A stretch of 64,000 bases of DNA from Georgenia_A wangjunii (GTDB lineage: Bacteria > Actinomycetota > Actinomycetes > Actinomycetales > Actinomycetaceae): the NCBI RefSeq assembly GCF_036421915.1, contig NZ_JAZGOM010000014.1; one strand, 5' to 3'. The translations under genes were made by a program, and so were the position numbers. Of this stretch, positions 1-7,880 are shown one piece after another (within the stretch, counting starts at the first letter, position 1; each line of letters begins with the position of its first letter). Below the pieces are notes generated by a model. That model was not told the origin of the DNA. It saw only the letters and a list, made by a program, of their open reading frames with translations, and made no database searches.

Positions 1-159
1 CCGCTCGGAGCGGTTCTGCGGCGACCCGGAGGGGCCGGCGCGGCGGACGGCCACGAGACGCTCGCGGTAGTCCGCGCGCAGCTGGTCCAGCCGGGCGTAG
101 GCGCCGTCGACGAACGTCTGGTCCTCGGCCCACACGCTCGGTGCCGCCGTCGGGTTCAC
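1..159 (-). CDS. N-terminal fragment of HelD/UvrD-like helicase (partial)
   Basis: Only the first 53 codons lie in the window; the gene runs off the left edge. The peptide contains a stretch reading EDQTFVDGAYARLDQLRADY, which resembles the N-terminal helix of actinobacterial HelD/UvrD-type helicases, proteins that recycle RNA polymerase or unwind DNA. The GTG at 159 is preceded by GGAGGA (176-171) at a 9-nt distance, so I prefer it; in-frame GTGs at 165 and 180 are alternatives. The gene is divergent from the signalling operon at 302. The family call rests on a short sequence and no helicase motif is visible, so treat it as tentative. Confidence 0.45.
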   Translation of the reverse strand, partial: MNPTAAPSVWAEDQTFVDGAYARLDQLRADYRERLVAVRRAGPSGSPQNRSER

Positions 160-301
160 CGCCACGGGTCCTCCGCTCACTCGCACCCGGTCTCGTCCGG
201 GCAGGCAGACCATTATCAACGACGAGCGGACCCGTGGGGCGACGCGTCGGTGGGCAGCCCTGCCGCTTGCGTACGATGACCGGGACGAAAGGAATGATCA
301 C

Positions 302-1462
302 GTGCTGCACGAGGCGACATCGGGGCACGCACGTGCCGGTGAGGAGCCGCTGCACGTGCTGCTCGTCGAGGACGACGACGGTGACGCGCTCCTCGTCGAG
401 GAGCTCCTCGCCGAGGCCGACCTCTACCCGGACCTCACCCGCGCCTGGAGCCTCGAGGCCGCCCTCGACGCGCTCGCCGTGCCGGTGGACTGCGTCCTGC
501 TCGACCTCGGCCTGCCCGACGCCAGCGGGCTCGACGCGCTCGTCCGGCTCCGCGAGGTCTCCGACGCGGCCCTCGTCGTCCTCACCGGGCTCGACGACGC
601 CGAGCGGGGGGTGCGGGCCGTCGCCGCCGGAGCCCAGGACTACCTCGTCAAGGGCACCGTCGGCGGCGAGGCCCTCGGGCGGGCCATCCGGTTCGCGGTC
701 GAGCGGCGCCGCGCCGAGCGCGCGCGCCGCGACGACGGCCCCGCCGCGCTGACCGACGCCACGTCGCGTCTCGAGCGCGGCCTCCTCGCGGGCCCGGAGC
801 TTCCCGCGGGAGCCGTGCGCGTGACCGTGCGCCACGACGGGGCCGGTGGGCGCAGCGACCTGTCCGACGCCGTGCGCCGCCCGGACGGCACCGTCGCCGC
901 CCTCCTCGCCGACGTCTCCGCCGCCGGGCAGGAGGCAGCGACGCTCGGCGCCTCGCTGCGGATCTCCTGGCGGGCACTCGTCCTCGCCGGCCTCCCGGCG
1001 GGGGACGTCCTGCGCAGCCTCGACGGGCTCGTCCGGGCCGAGCACCTCGACGGTGGCTGCACGGCGGCGGCGGTCATGGTCGAGGTCGACGCCGCGTCGC
1101 GGCGCGCGCGCGTCCACGTCGCCGGGCACCCTGCACCGCTCCTCCTCGGCGCGGACGGCGCGGTGCCCGTCGAGGTGGCCGGCCCCGCGCTCGGGGCGGG
1201 CGAGGGCGCATGGCCCGTCGCCGAGGTCCCCCTCGAGCCGGACGGCCGTCTCGCGCTCGTCTCCTGCGGCCTCGTCGGCGCCCGTTCCTCGGAAGGCGAA
1301 CCTCTCGGTCTGCGGCGCCTGCGGGACCTGCTCGCCGAGGGCGCGCGGACGACGGGCGACGACGCCGAGCTCGCCGAGTCGCTCCTGCGCGCGGCCAGGC
1401 GCTACGCCGCGGCGTCGACCGAGGAGCTCGCCGTCGTGCTCGTCGGCTGGGACCCCCGGTGA
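302..1462 (+). CDS. Response regulator with C-terminal PP2C (SpoIIE-type) phosphatase-like domain
   Basis: The 386-residue protein has an N-terminal receiver domain (~17-135) with the acidic pocket VEDDD at 22-26, the likely phospho-acceptor D68 (LLDLGLPD) and the conserved lysine in DYLVKG. From ~160 to the end it matches the PP2C/SpoIIE fold (SDLSDAV, LLADVS, GHPAPLLL, TEELAVVLV). Such proteins usually dephosphorylate an anti-anti-sigma factor when the receiver is phosphorylated. Two metal-ligand positions look altered: the usual DG of the 'TDGLVEA' motif reads CG, and the terminal DD motif reads TEE. It begins at a GTG with AAAGGAA upstream and overlaps the histidine kinase start by 4 nt (GTGA). 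The domain call is firm; phosphatase activity is uncertain. Confidence 0.85.
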   Translation: MLHEATSGHARAGEEPLHVLLVEDDDGDALLVEELLAEADLYPDLTRAWSLEAALDALAVPVDCVLLDLGLPDASGLDALVRLREVSDAALVVLTGLDDAERGVRAVAAGAQDYLVKGTVGGEALGRAIRFAVERRRAERARRDDGPAALTDATSRLERGLLAGPELPAGAVRVTVRHDGAGGRSDLSDAVRRPDGTVAALLADVSAAGQEAATLGASLRISWRALVLAGLPAGDVLRSLDGLVRAEHLDGGCTAAAVMVEVDAASRRARVHVAGHPAPLLLGADGAVPVEVAGPALGAGEGAWPVAEVPLEPDGRLALVSCGLVGARSSEGEPLGLRRLRDLLAEGARTTGDDAELAESLLRAARRYAAASTEELAVVLVGWDPR

Positions 1463-3036
1463 GCGCGGGCGCACCTCCGCTGAGCGACCGCCCGACCGGC
1501 TGGACCCTGCGCAGCCGGGTCCGGACGGCGCTCGTCGCCGGCGGGCTCGTGCTCGGCCTCGTCCTCCTCCTCGCGTTCGCGGCGCTCCTCCAGGTGAGCC
1601 GGCACGAGAGCCGCGTGACGGAGGTCCTCTTCGACGCCGTCGTCAGCATGGAGGACGCCCACGCCGACCTCGTCGACGCCGAGGGGTCCGTGCGCGCCTA
1701 CGCCCTCACCGCCGACCCGGCGGTGCGCGGCCCCTACGACAGGCTCGACGTCGCCGCCCTCGCCGCCGTCGCCGAGGAGGTGACCGCCGCCCTGCCCGAC
1801 GACGGCGCGCTCGCCGGCGCCCTGGACGACCTCCTCGTCGCGGTCGAGGTGTGGCGCACGGAGTTCGCCGAGCCGACCGTCGCGCGTGCCGGGGACGGCC
1901 CGGACGAGGCGTACGCAGCCAACCGGGCGCGCGGGCTCGCGCTCTTCGCCGACGTCCGCGCGGGCATCGACAGGACGCTCGGCACCCTCCTCGACTACCG
2001 CAGCGACGCGGCGGAGAGCCTGCGCACGTGGCGGACCGTCCTCGTCGTCTCGATGGTCCTCCTCGCCGTGTCGGCCGTCGCGGTCGGCACCGTGCTGTGG
2101 CGGCTCCTGCGGGCGTGGGTGACCGACCCGCTGGAGCGGCTCGCCGCGTCGAGCCGGGCCGTGGCCGCCGGGGACCTCACCGCGCAGGTCGAGGGCGACG
2201 GGCCCGACGAGGTCGTCGGTCTCGGTGCGGACGTCGAGCAGATGCGCCGCCAGCTCGTCGCCGAGCTCGAGAGCGTCCGCCAGGCGCGCAGCGAGCTCGA
2301 GGCCTCCAACCGGGACCTCGAGCAGTTCGCCTACGTCGCCTCGCACGACCTCCAGGAACCGCTGCGCAAGGTCGCCTCCTTCACCCAGCTGCTCCAGCGC
2401 CGCTACGGCGGCCAGCTCGACGAGCGGGCGGACCAGTACATCGAGTTCGCCGTCGACGGCGCGAAGCGGATGCAGCGCCTCATCCAGGACCTCCTCGTGT
2501 TCTCGCGCGTGGGCCGGGGCGGGGAGGAGGCCGGCGTCGTCGACCTCGACGCGTGCCTCGCCGACGCCCTGGCCAACGTCTCGGACACGCTCACGACGAC
2601 GGGCGGCCAGGTCCTCGCCGCGGACCTTCCCCCCGTGCTCGGGCACCGGGTCGTCCTCACCCAGCTCTTCCAGAACCTCTTGAGCAACGCCGTGAAGTTC
2701 CGTCACCCCGATCGTCCGCCGCGCATCGAGATCCGGGCGGAGCGCTCGGGGGAGGAGTGGCTCTTCACGTGCGCGGACAACGGCATCGGCATCGAGCCGC
2801 GGCACGCCGAGCGCGTCTTCGTCATCTTCCAGCGGCTCCACGCCAAGGACGCCTACGAGGGCACCGGCATCGGCCTGTCGTTGTGCAAGCGCATCATCGA
2901 GCTGCACGGCGGGCGGATCTGGGTCGCGGAGCGCGAGCCGGACGACGTCGGCACCGTCCTGCACTGGACGTTGCCCGTCCTGCGCGAGGAGGCGGCGTCC
3001 GCGGACGGGTCGGGCGGGGCCCGCGCCCATGGGTGA
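1459..3036 (+). CDS. Membrane sensor histidine kinase (HAMP, Cph1-like HisKA)
   Basis: A 525-residue kinase starting at a GTG that overlaps the upstream stop (GTGA). Visible order: TM1 (~28-50), an extracytoplasmic helical CHASE3-like sensor (~51-190), TM2 (~195-215), HAMP (~216-268), a short coiled coil, then HisKA with SHDLQEPLRK around H296. The HATPase domain has an N box (NLLSNAVKF, ~406-414), G1 box (DNGIGIE, ~440), F box (VFVIFQRL) and G2 box (GTGIGLSL). The phytochrome-type H box agrees with the Cph1/Rcp1 class, and the next gene is an Rcp1-like receiver. Expected role: autophosphorylation at H296 and transfer to one or both flanking receivers. The signal sensed is unknown. Confidence 0.92.
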   Translation: MSAGAPPLSDRPTGWTLRSRVRTALVAGGLVLGLVLLLAFAALLQVSRHESRVTEVLFDAVVSMEDAHADLVDAEGSVRAYALTADPAVRGPYDRLDVAALAAVAEEVTAALPDDGALAGALDDLLVAVEVWRTEFAEPTVARAGDGPDEAYAANRARGLALFADVRAGIDRTLGTLLDYRSDAAESLRTWRTVLVVSMVLLAVSAVAVGTVLWRLLRAWVTDPLERLAASSRAVAAGDLTAQVEGDGPDEVVGLGADVEQMRRQLVAELESVRQARSELEASNRDLEQFAYVASHDLQEPLRKVASFTQLLQRRYGGQLDERADQYIEFAVDGAKRMQRLIQDLLVFSRVGRGGEEAGVVDLDACLADALANVSDTLTTTGGQVLAADLPPVLGHRVVLTQLFQNLLSNAVKFRHPDRPPRIEIRAERSGEEWLFTCADNGIGIEPRHAERVFVIFQRLHAKDAYEGTGIGLSLCKRIIELHGGRIWVAEREPDDVGTVLHWTLPVLREEAASADGSGGARAHG

Positions 3037-3087
3037 GAATGGCAGCGGCGCGACCATCGCGGTCGCCGGGACGTCGCAGGAGGACGC

Positions 3088-3522
3088 GTGAGCGAGGCAA
3101 TGATCGAGGTGCTGCTCGTCGAGGACGACCCGGGGGACGTGCTCATGACGCAGGAGGCGTTCGCGGACTACAAGGTCGCCAACCGCCTCACGGTCGTCAG
3201 CGACGGCGAGTCGGCCATGGCCTATCTCCGCAAGGAGGGTGAGCACGCCGGTGCCCCCACGCCCGACCTCATCCTGCTCGACCTCAACCTCCCGCGGATG
3301 GACGGGCGGGAGGTCCTCGCCGAGCTCAAGGAGGACCCCGCCCTCCGGCGGGTACCCGTCGTCGTCCTCACGACGTCGGAGGCGGAGGAGGACATCCTGC
3401 GCAGCTACGACCTGCACGCCAACGCGTACGTGACGAAGCCGGTCGACTTCGACCGGTTCATCGACGTCGTGCGCAAGATCGACGACTTCTTCGTCTCGGT
3501 CGTCCGGCTCCCGCGCCGCTGA
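3088..3522 (+). CDS. Single-domain response regulator, Rcp1/CheY-like
   Basis: A stand-alone receiver of 144 residues with the acidic triad EDD (12-14), phospho-acceptor D65 (LLDLNLPRMDG), the TTSEAEED switch region and the TKP lysine motif. It has no output domain. The Rcp1-type features (a long loop before the phospho-Asp and the 'NLPRMDGREVL' stretch) match partners of phytochrome-like kinases. The GTG start follows CAGGAGG by 6 nt. It lies 51 nt after the kinase gene in the same orientation, so it is probably co-transcribed and acts as a phosphate shuttle or competitor for the receiver-PP2C protein. Confidence 0.9.
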   Translation: MSEAMIEVLLVEDDPGDVLMTQEAFADYKVANRLTVVSDGESAMAYLRKEGEHAGAPTPDLILLDLNLPRMDGREVLAELKEDPALRRVPVVVLTTSEAEEDILRSYDLHANAYVTKPVDFDRFIDVVRKIDDFFVSVVRLPRR

Positions 3523-3591
3523 CGCGGGGAATTCGCGCCCGCCGGCGCGCGTTTGCACCTGGTGAAGGCTTGAGGACACGAGGAGGCGCAC

Positions 3592-4527
3592 ATGCGCGAG
3601 CTGTACACGCTGGGACCCGCGGCGCAGGACCTGCCCGAGGTGCCGGTCCTCGTCCACGCGCTGCACGGGGCCATGGACGCCGGCCGGGCCGGGGCGCTGT
3701 TCGCCCGGCACCTGCAGACGGCGCTCGGCGCGCGGCGGGTGGCCACCTTCAGCAGCGACGAGCTCATCGACTACCGGGCCCGCCGTCCCGTCATGACGTT
3801 CGAGGACTGGCACTGGACGGACTACGCCGAGCCGACGATCGCCGTCGACCTCCTCCACGACGACGAGGGTGCGCCGCTCCTCCTCCTCCACGGCCCTGAG
3901 CCCGACCTGCGCTGGGAGGGCTTCGTCGACGCCGTCATCGAGATCGTCGAGCGCTTCGGCGTCGAGCGGACCATCGGCGTGCACGGCATCCCCATGGGCG
4001 TCCCGCACACGCGCCCGACGACCGTGACCGCCCACGCCACCGACGCCACGCTCATCCCGGCCGTGCCGGGCATCATGGGCACGCTCCAGGTCCCGGGCAG
4101 CGCCGCGGGCCTCCTCGAGCTGCGCCTCGGGCAGGCGGGGCACGACGCCCTCGGCTTCGCCGCCAACGTCCCGCACTACCTCGCCCAGAGCGACTTCCCC
4201 CAGGCGGCGGCCGAGCTCGTCCGCCAGGTCGCGCGCAGCGGCTCCCTCGCGCTGCCGCTCGGCGAGCTCGAGGTCGCCGCGAGCGAGACGGCGGCGCAGA
4301 TCGAGCGCCAGGTGGCCGAGTCCCCGGAGGTCGGGGCGGTCGTCCACGCGCTCGAGCAGCAGTTCGACGCCTTCATGGACGGGGCCGGTGACGAGCGCCG
4401 GGCGACCCTCCTCGCGCAGCCCGTCGAGCTCCCGACGGCGGAGGAGATCGGGGCCGAGCTGGAGGCGTTCCTCGCCGACCAGTCGGACAACCCCGGCGAC
4501 GACGCCGCCGCGGACGACGACGCGTAG
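3592..4527 (+). CDS. PAC2 family protein (proteasome-assembly-chaperone-like)
   Basis: The 311-residue protein belongs to the PAC2 family, widespread in Actinobacteria as a single cytoplasmic protein. Family features seen are the early VLVHALHGAMDAG segment, the 'TFEDWHW' and 'LLLHGPEPDLRWEGF' motifs, the 'GVHGIPMGVPHTRP' loop, and a helical C-terminal half with a 'NVPHYLAQSDFPQAA' signature. The last ~30 residues are acidic and disordered. The ATG follows GAGGAGG at good spacing. Its function in bacteria is not established; the name comes from similarity to eukaryotic proteasome assembly chaperones. It is followed by a terminator-like hairpin, so it appears monocistronic. Confidence 0.85.
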   Translation: MRELYTLGPAAQDLPEVPVLVHALHGAMDAGRAGALFARHLQTALGARRVATFSSDELIDYRARRPVMTFEDWHWTDYAEPTIAVDLLHDDEGAPLLLLHGPEPDLRWEGFVDAVIEIVERFGVERTIGVHGIPMGVPHTRPTTVTAHATDATLIPAVPGIMGTLQVPGSAAGLLELRLGQAGHDALGFAANVPHYLAQSDFPQAAAELVRQVARSGSLALPLGELEVAASETAAQIERQVAESPEVGAVVHALEQQFDAFMDGAGDERRATLLAQPVELPTAEEIGAELEAFLADQSDNPGDDAAADDDA

Positions 4528-4560
4528 CCCCGCCCTCGCGGGGCTCGGCCGGGCCGAGCC
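4526..4560 (+). terminator. Terminator-like overlapping hairpins after the PAC2 gene
   Basis: An 8-bp perfect stem (AGCCCCGC / GCGGGGCT, 4526-4533 with 4538-4545, 4-nt loop) starts inside the stop codon. It overlaps a second 7-bp stem (GGCTCGG / CCGAGCC, 4542-4548 with 4554-4560). No U tract follows, as is common in high-GC actinobacteria. Confidence 0.45.
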
Positions 4561-4685
4561 GGAACGCTAGAAATGCGACGGGGCTCATGCCATGCTTTCC
4601 CGCGTTGCAGTTGCGAATCGCTTACGTGTGACCCCGGCCGCGGCCGGGCCTAGCAAGACGTGGGACGAAGCATTTGCGGCGCAGG

Positions 4686-4708
4686 GGGACCGGCACAGGG
4701 CCGGTCCC
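4686..4708 (+). promoter_or_regulatory. Hairpin in the 5' leader of the cold-shock gene
   Basis: A perfect 9-bp stem (GGGACCGGC / GCCGGTCCC, 5-nt loop) ends 27 nt before the cold-shock ATG and just upstream of its GGAAGGA ribosome-binding site. Cold-shock mRNAs commonly carry structured leaders that control translation with temperature; that role here is inference. It could instead be a residual terminator. Confidence 0.4.
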
Positions 4709-4735
4709 ACGACGTCCCCGGAAGGACACAGCACC

Positions 4736-4939
4736 ATGGCAGAGGGAAGCGTCAAGTGGTTCAACGCTGAGAAGGGCTACGGGTTCATCGCCCAGGACGG
4801 CGGCGGTGCCGACGTCTTCGTGCACTACTCGTCCATCCAGTCCGACGGCTACCGGAGCCTCGAGGAGGCCCAGCGGGTGGAGTTCGAGATCACCCAGGGC
4901 CCGAAGGGTCCGCAGGCCGAGAGCGTCCGTCCGCTCTGA
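4736..4939 (+). CDS. Cold-shock domain protein (CspA family)
   Basis: This 67-residue protein is a complete cold-shock domain, a five-stranded OB fold that binds single-stranded RNA and DNA. RNP1 is seen as KGYGFI and RNP2 as VFVHYS; the KWFNAEKGYGF opening is diagnostic. The ATG is placed by GGAAGGA 9 nt upstream, and longer in-frame extensions upstream lack a conserved sequence. It acts as an RNA chaperone in the cytoplasm. The last 50 nt overlap the 3' end of the minus-strand spermidine-synthase-like gene, and a strong hairpin follows. Confidence 0.95.
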   Translation: MAEGSVKWFNAEKGYGFIAQDGGGADVFVHYSSIQSDGYRSLEEAQRVEFEITQGPKGPQAESVRPL

Positions 4940-5840
4940 GCCGCACCGCTGACGACGGGTCCGCACCGCTCGGTGCGGGCCCTTCGTCGTCGTGGGGGCG
5001 GGCCGGGTCCACCAGCGGGGGGGTCGTGCCGACGAAGTCGTCGAGCCGCTCGCCGTCGACGAGCCGCACCGGCAGGGCGAGGCGGCGCAGGACCCGCGCG
5101 AGGTCGGGCCCGGGCAGGGGAGCGGACGAGCACGCGAGGACGACGTTGCCGAACCGGCGTCCCCGCAGGATCGCCGGGTCCGCGACGAGGGCGACGTGCT
5201 CGAAGACCGCCCGGAGGGTGGCGACCTCCTCCCGCGCACCGCGCAGCGGCGGACGGTCCGTGAGGTTGACGAGGTAGAGACCGCCCGGGACGAGCGCCGC
5301 CCGTGCCTCACGCGCCGCCTCGAGCGTGCGCAGGTGGGCCGGCACGGCGGGCCCGTTGAAGGCGTCACGGACGAGGACGTCCCACGCCCCCGGCGCGAGC
5401 GTGCCGAGCGCGGCGCGCGCGTCACCGACACGGATCCGCAGCCGCGGGGCGCGCGGCAGGTCGAACCACTCCCGCGCCAGCCGCGCCAGCTCGGCGTCGA
5501 TCTCGACGACGAGCTGGGAGGACCCGGGACGAAGGGCGTCGAGCGCCCGGGCGAAGGTGCACGCGGCGCCGCCGAGGTGGACGGCGCGCAGCGGACCGGG
5601 CCGCAGGACGTCGAGGACGGCGAGCATCTGCTGCATGTACTCGAACTCGAGGTACGTCGGGTCGAGGAGGTCGACGTGGGAGCTCTCGGCGTCGTCGAGG
5701 TAGAGCGTGACGGCGCTCGGGCGGTCGGGGTCACGGATGAGCTCGGCCATGCCGGTGCTCGTGCGCACCGGGCCGGCGGGGAGCTCCCTGACGGCGGCTG
5801 CCGGCTTGGCCGGGGCCCGGCGCGGTCGACGGTCCGGCAT
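4890..5840 (-). CDS. Spermidine-synthase-like SAM-binding protein
   Basis: A 316-residue protein with a Rossmann methyltransferase-like core of the spermidine synthase family. The glycine-rich nucleotide loop reads VHLGGAACTFARAL (~90), the acidic strand end reads VVEIDAELA, and a DARAAL segment precedes the DVLVRDAFNG motif where polyamine synthases place catalytic acids. Many actinobacteria carry this shorter version annotated as spermidine synthase, but its substrate is unproven. The first ~30 residues are basic and probably disordered. The last ~35 codons run through the cold-shock terminator and overlap the cold-shock gene by 50 nt, so the C-terminal tail is doubtful. Confidence 0.75.
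   Translation of the reverse strand: MPDRRPRRAPAKPAAAVRELPAGPVRTSTGMAELIRDPDRPSAVTLYLDDAESSHVDLLDPTYLEFEYMQQMLAVLDVLRPGPLRAVHLGGAACTFARALDALRPGSSQLVVEIDAELARLAREWFDLPRAPRLRIRVGDARAALGTLAPGAWDVLVRDAFNGPAVPAHLRTLEAAREARAALVPGGLYLVNLTDRPPLRGAREEVATLRAVFEHVALVADPAILRGRRFGNVVLACSSAPLPGPDLARVLRRLALPVRLVDGERLDDFVGTTPPLVDPARPHDDEGPAPSGADPSSAVRLRADGRSRPADPSGPG
4951..4992 (+). terminator. Terminator hairpin after the cold-shock gene
   Basis: A long imperfect inverted repeat: GACGACGG and GTCCGCACC on the left arm pair with GGTGCGGGC and the TCGTCGTC run on the right arm around a short central loop. It lies 12 nt after the cold-shock stop. It also falls within the 3' coding part of the opposing gene, so it may act in both directions. 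Confidence 0.65.
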
Positions 5841-5868
5841 GGGGCTCAGGGTAGCCCGTCGCCGCGGC

Positions 5869-5874
5869 TACCCT
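5869..5874 (+). promoter_or_regulatory. Putative -10 (TACCCT) of dinB
   Basis: TACCCT lies 9 nt before the dinB ATG, with no clear ribosome-binding site between, which suggests a leaderless or very short leader. I see no LexA-type palindrome here. Confidence 0.4.
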
Positions 5875-5883
5875 GGGCACAGG

Positions 5884-7128
5884 ATGAGCAGAGGACCACG
5901 CAGCGCGACGGCGCGGCGCGACTGGGGCAGCGACGACACCGGCGCCACGGTGCTGCACGTCGACATGGACGCCTTCTTCGCGGCGGTCGAGCTCCTGAGC
6001 CGGCCCGAGCTGCGGGGGAGCCCGGTCATCGTCGGGGGCGCGCACCGGGGAGTCGTCCTCTCCGCGACGTACGAGGCGCGTGCGTTCGGCGTCCACGCGG
6101 CCATGCCCATGTCGCGGGCGCGCGCGCTGTGCCCCCGCGCGACGGTCATCGGCCCGGACCACGCGAGCTACGTCCGCGTCTCCGCGCAGGTCATGGACAT
6201 CCTCGCCGACGTCACGCCGCTGCTCGAGAAGGTGAGCATCGACGAGGCCTTCCTCGACGTCGCCGGCGCGGCCCGCCGGCTCGGCAGCCCGACCCGGATC
6301 GCCGAGCTCGTGCGTGAGCGCATCCACCGTGAGACGGGGGTCCCGGCCTCGGTCGGGATCGGGGCGACGAAGTTCGTCGCCAAGCTCGCCTCCGGCCACG
6401 CGAAGCCGGACGGCCTCCTCCTCGTCCCGCGCGAGGCGACCGTCCCCTTCCTCCACTCCCTGCCCGTCGGGGCACTGTGGGGCGTGGGTGAGCGCACCCG
6501 CGAGACCCTCCACCGCCACGGGATCGACACGGTCGCCGAGCTCGCCGCGCGGCACCCGCGCGAGCTCCACCGCGTCCTCGGGGTGGCCGCCGGCCAGCGC
6601 CTGCACGACCTGGCGCGCGGGATCGACCCCCGGCGGGTCGAGCCGGGACGGGTGGAGAAGTCCGTCGGCACCGAGACGACCTTCGAGACCGACCTCACGG
6701 ACACGGGCACCCTCACCGCCGTCCTCCTCGACCAGGCCCACCGGTGCGCGGCCCGCCTGCGGGCCGACGGCATGCTCACCCGGACCGTCGTCGTCAAGGT
6801 GCGCCTCGCCGACTTCACGACGCTCACGCGCTCGCGCGCCGTCGAGGCCACCGACGTCGCGCACGACATCTACGCCGCTGCGAGCGAGCTGTTCGCCCGC
6901 GTCGAGGTGCCACGGAGCGGGGTGCGGCTCATCGGTGTGCGCGCGGAGAACCTCGCCGCCGCCGGGAGCACGGGCGTCCAGGGGCGCCTCGGGGACGAGC
7001 CCGCGCGGCGGGAGGCGGAGGCCGCGATGGACGGCGTCCGGGCCCGGTTCGGCGCCGGTGCGCTCGGTCCCGCGACGCTCCTGCGACCCTCCGCGTCGAC
7101 CGCCAGGGAGGGCGGCGCAGAGCGCTGA
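5884..7128 (+). CDS. dinB: DNA polymerase IV (Y-family translesion polymerase)
   Basis: A 414-residue DinB. The palm motifs are clear: HVDMDAFFAAVE near the N-terminus supplies the first catalytic acid, and SIDEAFLDV supplies the second pair. The helix-hairpin-helix thumb region (WGVGERTRETLHRHGI) and the little-finger domain (ETTFETDLTD onward) follow. The ATG at 5884 starts a Ser/Arg-rich leader before the catalytic domain; upstream in-frame codons overlap the divergent gene and are not conserved. It copies past lesions and makes -1 frameshifts. It ends without the DnaN-binding motif being obvious. Confidence 0.95.
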   Translation: MSRGPRSATARRDWGSDDTGATVLHVDMDAFFAAVELLSRPELRGSPVIVGGAHRGVVLSATYEARAFGVHAAMPMSRARALCPRATVIGPDHASYVRVSAQVMDILADVTPLLEKVSIDEAFLDVAGAARRLGSPTRIAELVRERIHRETGVPASVGIGATKFVAKLASGHAKPDGLLLVPREATVPFLHSLPVGALWGVGERTRETLHRHGIDTVAELAARHPRELHRVLGVAAGQRLHDLARGIDPRRVEPGRVEKSVGTETTFETDLTDTGTLTAVLLDQAHRCAARLRADGMLTRTVVVKVRLADFTTLTRSRAVEATDVAHDIYAAASELFARVEVPRSGVRLIGVRAENLAAAGSTGVQGRLGDEPARREAEAAMDGVRARFGAGALGPATLLRPSASTAREGGAER

Positions 7129-7214
7129 GTGCCTCCGGCTTTCCCAGGGGCCTCCTGCGACCTATCCTTGGCACACAGCCCCGGTCGGGGCCGCGACGGC
7201 GAAGCGAGGGTCCG

Positions 7215-7604
7215 ATGCCACTCTCTGAGTACGAGCAGCGAGTGCTCCATCAGATGGAGCAGCAGCTGCGCTCCGACGACCCGCGCCTGGCGAGCTCGCT
7301 CTCGACGCAGACGAAGGTTTCCGTCCGCCGCCTCGCGCTGGGTGCCCTGGCGGTCCTCGCCGGCCTGGGGATGCTCGTGGGCGGCGTCGCCCTCAGCTAC
7401 GTGTGGCTCGGTGTGCTCGGCTTCGTCGCGATGCTCGGCGGCGTCATGCTCGCCATCAGCAAGCCCCGAGGGGCCCCGGCGGCTCCCGGCCCGGCGCCGC
7501 GCCGCGGCGGCCCCGCCGCCCCCCGCCGGCCCGCGTCCTCGCGCTCGTTCGTGCAGCGCATGGAGGAGCGGTGGGACCGCCGCCGGGAGCAGGGCGAGCG
7601 CTGA
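7215..7604 (+). CDS. DUF3040 small membrane protein
   Basis: The 129-residue protein has the DUF3040 signature MPLSEYEQRVLHQMEQQL at its N-terminus, followed by two hydrophobic helices (~40-62 and ~64-82) and a Pro/Arg-rich cytoplasmic tail. DUF3040 proteins are actinobacterial, often sit beside the mraZ end of the dcw cluster, and have no assigned role. A TATCCT -10-like element lies near 7163, about 45 nt before the ATG. The position upstream of the division cluster is consistent with other Micrococcales genomes, but a functional link is only inferred. Confidence 0.88.
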   Translation: MPLSEYEQRVLHQMEQQLRSDDPRLASSLSTQTKVSVRRLALGALAVLAGLGMLVGGVALSYVWLGVLGFVAMLGGVMLAISKPRGAPAAPGPAPRRGGPAAPRRPASSRSFVQRMEERWDRRREQGER

Positions 7605-7698
7605 GCGATCGCCGTCGCGCACGGCCGGTGGTGACGCCGCGCGACTGACCGGTCCGCGCTGACGGGCTGGCGTGCCCGCCGACCCGGGCATGACCGCT

Positions 7699-7715
7699 CC
7701 CTCTCCCTCCCTCCC
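7699..7715 (-). repeat. G-quadruplex-forming motif (minus strand)
   Basis: The plus strand reads four CCC runs separated by 3, 1 and 1 bases, giving G3-N1-G3-N1-G3-N3-G3 on the minus strand. This satisfies the usual G4 rule with very short loops. It lies ~500 bp upstream of mraZ. Confidence 0.55.
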
Positions 7716-7838
7716 GGGCCGCGCTCCCGCCGCCGCCGGCCTCCCTCCACCGCCGCGCGGGCGCCACCGCCTGGTGCGCTCCGGGCGCGGGCGGTCCTCC
7801 CGCGCCGATGCACGGCGAGCTCCCGTGCGCCGCGCCGC

Positions 7839-7880
7839 TCCTCCACGACGCGCCCCGCCGTGAGCGGTCCTCCACGACGC
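7839..7880. repeat. Two-copy 29-bp-period repeat upstream of mraZ
   Basis: The 13-mer TCCTCCACGACGC occurs at 7839 and 7868, with similar flanks (CCCCGCCG) after each copy. A related GTCCTCCAC occurs near 8060. No coding role is apparent. Confidence 0.5.

Noticed and set aside
1402..4347. Very long minus-strand open frame (981 codons) across the signalling operon and the PAC2 gene
   Set aside because: It is a shadow of the plus-strand genes caused by high third-position GC; the translation is Arg/Glu/Asp-rich with no conserved motif and it crosses several gene boundaries.
5841..5883. LexA/SOS box upstream of dinB
   Set aside because: No GAAC-N4-GTTC-type palindrome is present in the 45-bp divergent region.
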